A model generated the notes under the pieces. It made no database searches, was not told the origin of the DNA, and was given only the letters and a program-made list of their open reading frames with translations. Both the position numbers and the translations under genes were made by a program. DNA of 10,858 nucleotides from an uncultured Clostridia bacterium (GTDB taxonomy: Bacteria > Bacillota > Clostridia > TANB77 > CAG-508): positions 1 through 10,858 of the forward strand of contig CAKPCG010000040.1 of the NCBI GenBank assembly GCA_934141475.1, written 5' to 3'. Numbering within the stretch: position 1 is the first letter of the stretch; the number at the start of each line of letters is the position of its first letter. Shown here piece after piece: positions 5,641 to 10,858 of this stretch.

Positions 5641-6460
5641 TCAATCCTTACTAATTAATTCCTCTAAAGCCTGATTATATTGTTCTTTATTAGGTGCTTT
5701 TCCATGCCAACCTACTTGATCTTCCATAAAAGATATTCCCTTTCCTTTTATAGTTTTGGCAATTATGCATGTTGGTTTTTCCTTTGTATTTTTTGCAATT
5801 TTGAACGCATTTTTTATCTGTTCTATGCTATGTCCATCTATATTAATTACATTAAATCCAAAACTTTCAAATTTTTTATCAATTGGATATGAACTCATTA
5901 CCTCTTCTATTTTTCCATCTATTTGTAAATTATTGTTATCTACTATAACACATAAATTGTCTAGCTTGTATTTATTTGCAGCCATTGCAGCTTCCCATAT
6001 TTGGCCTTCTTCTATTTCGCCATCTCCGAGTATGCAATACACTCTATAATTCTTATTATCCAATTTTGCACTTATTGCCATTCCATTTGCAACTGATAAA
6101 CCTTGTCCGAAGTGAACCAGAGCTCATATCTACTCCTGGTACATCATTCATATTTGGGTGTCCTTGAAGTTTACTTTCTATATTTCTAAATCCTTTTAAA
6201 TCTTCTTTTGGAAAAAATCCCCTTTCTGCAAGCGCTCCATATAAAGCAGGTGAACAATGTCCTTTTGATAATATTAATCTATCTCTATCTTCCCATTTTG
6301 GATTTTTTTCATCTATGTTTAACTCATCAAAATATAATACTGCCATTACATCTGCTATAGATAAAGACCCACCAGGATGTCCTGAACTTGCACTATAAAC
6401 TTCATTTATAATATCTTTTCTTATTTCTTTTGCTTTTATTTCAATTTCTTTATTTTCCAT
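5641..6460 (-). CDS. Transketolase N-terminal (TPP-binding) subunit, with an internal +1 frameshift at CGG
   Basis: Split transketolases have an N-terminal thiamine-diphosphate-binding chain and a separate C-terminal chain. The ATG at 6460 follows AAAGGAAA. The first frame runs to 6056 and the second frame, entered by skipping the C at 6109, runs to 5641, giving 272 joined residues, normal for this half. Visible motifs are S-G-H-P-G-G at about 26-31, S-K-G-H-C-S-P-A-L-Y, the restored G-S-L-G-Q-G-L-S at 115-122, and G-D-G-E near 145 with the N-N-N/D region that binds Mg-TPP. The restored G-S-L-G-Q-G is invariant in the family. The partner C-terminal half is not next to it: the SDR gene follows instead. 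It lies 56 bases after the PBP gene and is probably in the same transcript. Confidence 0.85.
6107..6109 (-). other. Frameshift site 4 (transketolase): CTT CGG A
   Basis: On the minus strand the reading is TCA CTT CGG ACA, giving S-L-R-T in the starting frame. Skipping the C (6109) gives S-L-G-Q-G-L-S-V-A-N-G, the invariant transketolase motif. The seven-base context CTTCGGA is the same as at the tsaE site. This is the cleanest of the four sites because the family fixes both the frame and the glycine. Confidence 0.85.
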
Positions 6461-6516
6461 TTTTCGTATTTCCTTTCTTAAATACTTTTATCTTTAAATT
6501 AAGTATACCCTAAATT

Positions 6517-8508
6517 TTATTTTATAAATATTTTCTTTATCATTGGTATTAAATAATGGCTTCCTCCATTTTGATTTGCTTTTTCTACCATTCCTATTAC
6601 TAAATATGGATTTTCGTTTGTTACAGTAAAACAATCAAACCATCCTATTGTATCTGCTTTTTCTTCTTTAGATACTTTTAATTCTGCAGTTCCTGTTTTT
6701 CCTGCTATAGTCATTCCATTTATTTTCATATCTTTTGCTGTACCTTCTGGATCTTCTACTACTTGAATCAAATCATTTTTTATTTCGTCTGATGCTTCTT
6801 TTGAAAAAGCATTTTGAACAAGATATTCTGGTTCTGTTTTTTCTTTGTATTCAAGATATGGTTTTACCATATTTCCACCATTGTAAAATGCACTATAAAT
6901 TGATGCCATATGTACTGGATTTACAAGAATTTGACCTTGACCGTATCCTGTATCTGCAAGTAAAGTTTCTTTTTCTATTTTTCCATCATTTGAATATTGT
7001 GATTTTGCTAAATTTAATTCAAAATCAATATTTTCATTAAATTTTATTTTGTCCAAACCTGATGTTATGTTTTTGCTTCCTATTTTAAGTGCTGCTTGTG
7101 CAAAATATATATTATCTGAATGTATTAAGGCATTTTTCAAATTTTTTGCACCATTATAAGCTGTAAGTGTTGTTATATTATATGTTCCCCAAGATGAATC
7201 TTTTTGCCAACTTAATCCTGAATAATTAAATGTATCATCCTTTGTTAATGAATTAGTTGTTAATCCTATTGCTCCTGTTATTGGTTTAAATGTTGAACCC
7301 GGACAATATTTTTGCAAATATCTTGCAAGCATAGGTGTTTTTTCATTATTTGAAATTTCATTCCATTCATCTTGAGTTACTCCAAGTACCATTTTGTTTA
7401 CATCATATGATGGAGTACTAACTAATGCTAATATTTCCCCACTCATTGGATTCATAACAACAAATGATCCTTCATCATTTTTTAATTTATCATATAGATT
7501 TTGTTGTAAGTCAGAGTCTATAGTTAATTTTATATCTTCTCCATCTACTTTATCTTGTTTTATTAATGTCTTTTTTCTATTTCCATCTTTATCTTCTATA
7601 TAAATTTCTACACCATTTTTTCCCTTTAATCTTGTTTCAAATTGTTTTTCCAAACCTGTTTTTCCTATTAAAGATGAAGATGTATAGCCTTCATTTTTTT
7701 CTAGTTCTTCTTTTGTAATTGTTTGAACATATCCTGTAAGTTGAGCTGCTGCTTCTCCTAGGTTATAACTTCTAACTTTAGCCAAAGTTATTTTTATTCC
7801 CTTTATTTGTAAAAGTTTGTCTTTAAGTTCTGTTTGGTTTGCTAATACTGTTTTTATAGGAACAAAACTTTCATTATTTACCCAACTGGCATTTAATTTT
7901 TTATTTATTGTTTCTTCAGAAATATTTAATAGTTCAGCTATTTTTTTTATATCTTCTTCCTTACTTTCGCTTAGTTTTCCTGGAACAATTCCTATAGAAG
8001 ATGCCGTTCCCTCTCCTGCTAACTCTTTTCCATTTCTGTCTAATATTTTTCCTCTTTCTGGAGCTGATGTATTAATTCTTACTTTGTCATCATCTCCTAA
8101 ATCTGGAAAAATAAGGTTTGAAGTCCATTTTATTTTATAACCATTTTCATTAACTAGTTTGATTTCATTATCAAATGTTATCTCTCCACCTGAGGCTTGC
8201 ATTTTTTCATTATAAGATATTTTTCTTTCGCTTCCCACTTTTTGAATTTCTTTTATATTTATTTGTATATTTGAGGCATCTATTCCCTCATAAATTTTTG
8301 AATTTCTTTTTGTAAAGTCCTCACTTGATATTTTTTGTCTGCTCTCTTCATCTAATAAATTATATATTTCATCATATTTTCCATCATTTAATTTTGAAAT
8401 ATACTCATTTAATACCTCTTCTGGTTTTTCATTATTAAGATCCCAATAAAAATAACCTGCAATTGCTGCAATTATTAATATAAAAATAACTATTATTTTC
8501 TTCGACAT
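6517..8508 (-). CDS. MecA/PBP2a-like class B penicillin-binding protein (transpeptidase)
   Basis: This 663-residue protein cross-links peptidoglycan outside the membrane. The start is fixed by AGGAGGG just upstream. Residues 4-22 are an uncleaved membrane anchor. About 28-140 resemble the NTF2-like MecA N-terminal domain (K-P-E-E-V-L-N-E-Y-I, then G-K-Y-D-E-I-Y). About 150-310 form the dimerisation domain (P-x-R-G-K-I-L-D-R-N-G) and about 335-660 the transpeptidase. The catalytic triad of motifs is complete: S405-T-F-K408, S464-D-N466 and K604-T-G606. This architecture is shared with MecA of methicillin-resistant staphylococci and with many beta-lactam-tolerant chromosomal PBPs, but resistance cannot be inferred from sequence alone. 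No SEDS or regulatory (mecR/blaR) gene is adjacent. All 663 codons are in frame, and CGG is never used. Confidence 0.93.
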   Translation of the reverse strand: MSKKIIVIFILIIAAIAGYFYWDLNNEKPEEVLNEYISKLNDGKYDEIYNLLDEESRQKISSEDFTKRNSKIYEGIDASNIQINIKEIQKVGSERKISYNEKMQASGGEITFDNEIKLVNENGYKIKWTSNLIFPDLGDDDKVRINTSAPERGKILDRNGKELAGEGTASSIGIVPGKLSESKEEDIKKIAELLNISEETINKKLNASWVNNESFVPIKTVLANQTELKDKLLQIKGIKITLAKVRSYNLGEAAAQLTGYVQTITKEELEKNEGYTSSSLIGKTGLEKQFETRLKGKNGVEIYIEDKDGNRKKTLIKQDKVDGEDIKLTIDSDLQQNLYDKLKNDEGSFVVMNPMSGEILALVSTPSYDVNKMVLGVTQDEWNEISNNEKTPMLARYLQKYCPGSTFKPITGAIGLTTNSLTKDDTFNYSGLSWQKDSSWGTYNITTLTAYNGAKNLKNALIHSDNIYFAQAALKIGSKNITSGLDKIKFNENIDFELNLAKSQYSNDGKIEKETLLADTGYGQGQILVNPVHMASIYSAFYNGGNMVKPYLEYKEKTEPEYLVQNAFSKEASDEIKNDLIQVVEDPEGTAKDMKINGMTIAGKTGTAELKVSKEEKADTIGWFDCFTVTNENPYLVIGMVEKANQNGGSHYLIPMIKKIFIK

Positions 8509-8528
8509 ATTACCCTCCTTTAGATATT

Positions 8529-8557
8529 TTTATATCATAAAAAAACTTTAAAATCAA
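8529..8557 (-). promoter_or_regulatory. Promoter of the PBP (transketolase, dehydrogenase) transcript
   Basis: On the minus strand TTGATT (8557-8552) and TATAAA (8534-8529) are 17 bp apart, just upstream of the PBP ribosome binding site. It is divergent from the promoter at 8575. Confidence 0.65.
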
Positions 8558-8574
8558 TATTTAGTAAAACTGTA

Positions 8575-8603
8575 TTGAAAAAAAGCCAATATTAATATAT
8601 AAT
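8575..8603 (+). promoter_or_regulatory. Promoter of the 8623 gene
   Basis: TTGAAA (8575-8580) and a consensus TATAAT (8598-8603) are 17 bp apart. The GAGGTGAT ribosome binding site (8610-8617) follows almost at the expected transcription start, so the leader is extremely short. Confidence 0.75.
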
Positions 8604-8622
8604 AAGCTCGAGGTGATGAAAA

Positions 8623-9693
8623 ATGATATTTTTTAATCAAGATACATTAAAAAATCCTGCATCTTTTGCACCTTTAATAGCAAAAGAAGAAAAATTTATA
8701 GATTCCATTTTGTTAACACAACAAGGATTAAAAAAAATAATATTAACTTATATGAAAAAAATTGCATATTCATCTGATAATATGGATTTAAATTATTCTC
8801 AAATTATAACGGATTTTCTTGATAATCTAAAATCTGCTTTAAATAATTGTAATGAAAGTATTTCTTTATTAGAGCAAACAAAAAAAGAATTAAACTTAAT
8901 TTCTAATTTCGAAATTTCTTTAGAAACTTTTAATCAAAACTATTCAAATACTCTTTCTGTAGTTTGTAAAAATACATTATTTATTGAAGATTTTCTGTAT
9001 TCTTTATTGGCTTATTCTGAACTAAAATTTTTAAGAGATTCGAATGTAAATGATTTATCTCAAGATTATGAGTCAATTACAGAAAATGATATCTTAAAGT
9101 CAACTCCAAAAGATACTATAGAGGAAAATTATACTTTAAATCCAGACGTTCAAAACAGTATAGAAAAAGAAGAAAATTTTAACTCAACTTCACAAATTAA
9201 TACAGAAAATTCCGATATATTAAAGCAAAATATAAATAAAAAGATAGATCAATTATCTAATTATATACCTGAAAATATATTAAACAGAGAAAATACTCTT
9301 GTTGTTTCCGAAACAAATGGTAAAGTATTTTCACCTTATTTTATAAAAGATTTAGTAAATATAAAAAAGCAAAACCAAGATATTTCATATGAAGAAATCG
9401 TAGATAAATACTATTCTAAACCTTTATCTTTCTTCAAAAGTCCTGCGATTTCTAGATTTAAAGAAACCTTTAAATTAGTTCGTTCAAGTGATAATAAATC
9501 AATAAAATATGCTTTTGAACTAAGTATGGAATTGTTATTTAATTATAATATTCACCCAGCGATAATTTCTGCTTGTCGCAATCTAGATGAACTAGATATT
9601 TACCTTGATTGCTTAGAAAATAATGAAACTGAAAAATTTCCTTGCTTTAAAATAGTTTTTGAAATTGCACCAGTTTTATATAAAAAACATTAA
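8623..9693 (+). CDS. Unrecognised 356-residue protein with two folded ends and a disordered middle
   Basis: I do not recognise this family. The start follows GAGGTGAT by five bases. Residues 1-145 look all-helical (repeated hydrophobic heptads, such as I-I-T-D-F-L-D-N-L and the stretch around F-L-Y-S-L-L-A-Y-S-E-L). Residues about 150-235 are Asn/Glu/Ser/Thr-rich and probably disordered. Residues about 240-356 form a second compact domain beginning T-L-V-V-S-E-T-N-G-K-V-F-S-P-Y-F-I-K-D-L, with S-Y-E-E-I-V-D-K-Y-Y and a helical region to the end. There is no signal peptide or membrane segment, so it is probably cytoplasmic. It is transcribed alone, divergently from the PBP gene, and ends at a strong terminator. 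Ordinary codon use and an intact frame suggest a native, functional gene. Confidence 0.8.
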   Translation: MIFFNQDTLKNPASFAPLIAKEEKFIDSILLTQQGLKKIILTYMKKIAYSSDNMDLNYSQIITDFLDNLKSALNNCNESISLLEQTKKELNLISNFEISLETFNQNYSNTLSVVCKNTLFIEDFLYSLLAYSELKFLRDSNVNDLSQDYESITENDILKSTPKDTIEENYTLNPDVQNSIEKEENFNSTSQINTENSDILKQNINKKIDQLSNYIPENILNRENTLVVSETNGKVFSPYFIKDLVNIKKQNQDISYEEIVDKYYSKPLSFFKSPAISRFKETFKLVRSSDNKSIKYAFELSMELLFNYNIHPAIISACRNLDELDIYLDCLENNETEKFPCFKIVFEIAPVLYKKH

Positions 9694-9731
9694 ATGTCAT
9701 ATATTTTTACAAATTTTTTAATTTAGCCATA

Positions 9732-9781
9732 AAAAGAACCAAAATTATTAAACTTTTTTATCTAATAATTTTGGTTCTTTT
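9732..9781. terminator. Strong bidirectional terminator after the 8623 gene
   Basis: A perfect 19-bp stem (9732-9750 with 9763-9781) encloses a 12-base loop. The outer arms are AAAAG and CTTTT, so either strand ends in U residues. It serves the 8623 gene and would also suit the minus-strand remnant beginning at 9945. Confidence 0.9.
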
Positions 9782-9792
9782 ATTATGCGTAT

Positions 9793-9962
9793 TTATATTT
9801 TATTTCTATATGTTCCATCTTCAATTTCCTTATTAAATATTAATTCTGAGTTTATTGTACCTTCTTTAATAACACTTATTCTTTGTTCATAAGTTAATTC
9901 ATTATTTTCAACATTTATTTTGCCATCATCTTCTGTTATTCTATTTTAATTTTACCATCATA
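9793..9962 (-). pseudogene. Degenerate 3' gene remnant of unknown family
   Basis: On the minus strand, 9945-9793 is open for 50 codons (T-E-D-D-G-K-I-N-V-E-N-N-E near its start, I-F-N-K-E-I-E-D-G-T-Y-R-N-K-I at its end) but has no start codon and is closed by TAA just upstream. In another frame slightly upstream (9962 onward), Y-D-G-K-I-K-I-E is readable. The protein-like composition and the terminator directly after it suggest the tail of a lost gene. There is no CGG at this break, so it is ordinary decay, unlike the four CGG sites. The family is unknown. Confidence 0.4.
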
Positions 9963-10140
9963 GTTGCTTTAATTCAACATTTTACACTAAATGTAACACA
10001 AAAGAAAAACGGCTATCATATCATCGCTTTTACATATTTTTATTAATTATTCATTTCAAAAGTAATATTTTATATGTATTTATATTTATGTGTTTTTTGT
10101 AATATTTATTTTATACTTTAAAATAAAATTCATTCACTAA
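9963..10140. other. Intergenic stretch with nothing recognised
   Basis: Very AT-rich sequence with no open frame, ribosome binding site or RNA gene that I can support. The one GC-richer patch (about 10013-10030) is not a convincing hairpin. Confidence 0.4.
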
Positions 10141-10141
10141 T

Positions 10142-10195
10142 AAAAAAATACCTTAAGTGCTAGTTTCCTCTAACTCTCACTTAATATATTTTTTT
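10142..10195 (-). terminator. Terminator of the nuclease-domain gene
   Basis: TTAAGTG (10153-10159) pairs with CACTTAA (10178-10184), and AGTT/AACT (10162-10165 / 10172-10175) extends the stem across a small symmetrical internal loop. On the minus strand it is followed by a run of seven T (complement of 10142-10148), about 20 bases past the stop at 10217. Confidence 0.75.
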
Positions 10196-10216
10196 AATTT
10201 ATACTATTATCATAAC

Positions 10217-10858
10217 CTAAATTTCCTGTACAAAAATTTCATTTCCAGCTACTACTATTGTGTATTTTCTCAATCCCTCTATATCCTTTATATCCTCAAA
10301 CTGGCTATATCTTTCAATTTGTTCTCTTGCTTCTTTTTGTTTATCTTCTAATTTGGCTGTTTCACCTTTTTTTATATACTTAAACTCTACCATTATTGCT
10401 TTATATCCTTTTGTTCTATCTCTTGGAACTAATAATATATCTGGATAATTTCTGTTTACTTCCATTTCTGATTTTGTAGAATATGAATTTATGCTCATTG
10501 CTATACAGTAAAATATTAATTTAATATACTTTTCATCAAATTTAATTAAATCTCGATTTGATAAATTGTTTAAATATATTCTTAATACCTCTACAATCTT
10601 GTCTATTCTTCCTTCTTGTGCTAATTGTACTAATATTTCTTGATTCATACTATTATCTATCCTAAATTCTGCCTCTTGATTCATTAATTGCATAAAATAG
10701 TCTGCATAAATTTCTTTCATTACTTTATTCGGTATTGTAAGGTTGGGAATTCCAATTAACTCACCAGATATTGTTAGGTAGCCTAGGTAATACAACATTG
10801 ATATCATATCTGTTTCATTAAATTCTATCGCTGGATTAAATTTTTCTACTATATTTGA
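10217..10858 (-). CDS. C-terminal part of a PD-(D/E)XK nuclease-domain protein (DUF1703 / AAA-ATPase-like family), 5' end outside the window
   Basis: The frame is open from the right edge, giving 213 visible residues; the internal ATG at 10807 is not the start because S-N-I-V-E-K-F-N-P-A-I-E-F precedes it in frame. The region F-N-E-T-D-M-I-S-M-L-Y-Y-L-G-Y-L-T and the final domain match the C-terminal half of a large family that has an N-terminal AAA-like ATPase domain and a C-terminal PD-(D/E)XK nuclease domain. The nuclease core is visible as N-Y-P-D-I-L-L (catalytic Asp), then I-M-V-E-F-K (E-x-K), and a helix with E-Q-I-E-R-Y. Members occur as many copies in gut Firmicutes and Bacteroidetes genomes, and their role is unsettled. 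The ATPase half is not in the window. Confidence 0.85.
   Translation of the reverse strand, partial: SNIVEKFNPAIEFNETDMISMLYYLGYLTISGELIGIPNLTIPNKVMKEIYADYFMQLMNQEAEFRIDNSMNQEILVQLAQEGRIDKIVEVLRIYLNNLSNRDLIKFDEKYIKLIFYCIAMSINSYSTKSEMEVNRNYPDILLVPRDRTKGYKAIMVEFKYIKKGETAKLEDKQKEAREQIERYSQFEDIKDIEGLRKYTIVVAGNEIFVQEI

Noticed and set aside
5756..6049. Plus-strand open frame of 97 codons opposite the transketolase gene
   Set aside because: It is antisense to conserved transketolase sequence and has no supporting start signals.
3142..6109. Triplet reassignment of CGG to another amino acid, as known in some Firmicutes
   Set aside because: A changed triplet meaning would not restore the reading frame, and all four sites need a one-base shift.
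3106..6460. Reading the broken tsaE, rimI and transketolase genes as ordinary pseudogenes
   Set aside because: There is no other damage in any of them, all breaks are the same base in the same codon, and neighbours in the same operons are intact. Random decay would mix stops, deletions and homopolymer slips.
3106..6460. Random sequencing error as the cause of the frameshifts
   Set aside because: Errors usually fall in homopolymers, and the many long A and T runs in these genes are all in frame. It is not excluded: a systematic error specific to one motif could mimic the pattern, and only independent reads can settle it.
7817..8140. Plus-strand open frame of 107 codons opposite the PBP gene
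   Set aside because: It is a shadow of the PBP coding strand with no ribosome binding site or family resemblance.
9793..9962. Treating the break in the remnant at 9793-9962 as a fifth CGG-type shift
   Set aside because: There is no CGG at the break, no start codon, and the family is unknown, so it does not belong with the four sites.
1..10858. CRISPR array, tRNA or rRNA genes, or an intact insertion sequence
   Set aside because: No regularly spaced repeats, cloverleaf-like GC-rich blocks, rRNA signatures or transposase motifs were seen on either strand.

Overview
The window looks like chromosomal DNA of a strongly AT-rich Gram-positive bacterium, most likely an anaerobic gut-type Clostridia. 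This rests on A/T-rich codon use with AGA as the main arginine codon, GGAGG-type ribosome binding sites, a tsaE-tsaB-rimI cluster, a MecA-type class B penicillin-binding protein and a split (half-length) transketolase. The lineage is inferred; no rRNA gene is present.

Layout. At 1-350 are the first codons of a minus-strand gene running off the left edge and a decayed DUF1016/YhcG-type nuclease gene. At 430-1616 is a monocistronic radical SAM gene with its own promoter and a strong terminator. At 1635-3036 are two minus-strand genes, each with its own promoter: a small coiled-coil/helix-hairpin-helix protein that looks foreign, and a membrane-fusion (HlyD-like) protein with a low-complexity linker. 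At 3054-4719 is the plus-strand operon tsaE-tsaB-rimI, which supports the t6A tRNA modification and N-terminal acetylation. A convergent terminator lies at 4806-4857. At 4876-8557 is a minus-strand run: MecA-like PBP, transketolase N-half, then a short-chain dehydrogenase translationally coupled to the transketolase. A divergent promoter pair at 8529-8603 drives the PBP leftward and an unrecognised 356-residue protein rightward. At 9732-10200 are two terminators around a degenerate gene remnant. At 10217-10858 is the C-terminal part of a PD-(D/E)XK nuclease-domain protein (DUF1703 / AAA-ATPase-like family) that enters from the right edge.

Main observation. Three otherwise healthy housekeeping genes (tsaE, rimI, transketolase N-half) are broken by frameshifts, four in total. 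All four are the same event: an in-frame CGG followed by A or T, where skipping the C (+1) restores the frame and gives a GGN glycine codon. The contexts are CTT CGG A twice, ATT CGG T and ATG CGG T. Three of the restored glycines fall on conserved family positions. Apart from these four sites I found no in-frame CGG in the ordinary genes of the window, so here every CGG in a native gene is a +1 shift point. The only CGG that must be read as arginine is in the foreign-looking gene at 1635-2063. A, T and G homopolymers, the usual places for sequencing errors, are intact throughout. This suggests either that CGG has lost normal triplet decoding and acts as a +1 frameshift or quadruplet (CGGN to glycine) signal, or an unusually specific artefact. 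A genome-wide survey of CGG codons and the tRNA set would decide.
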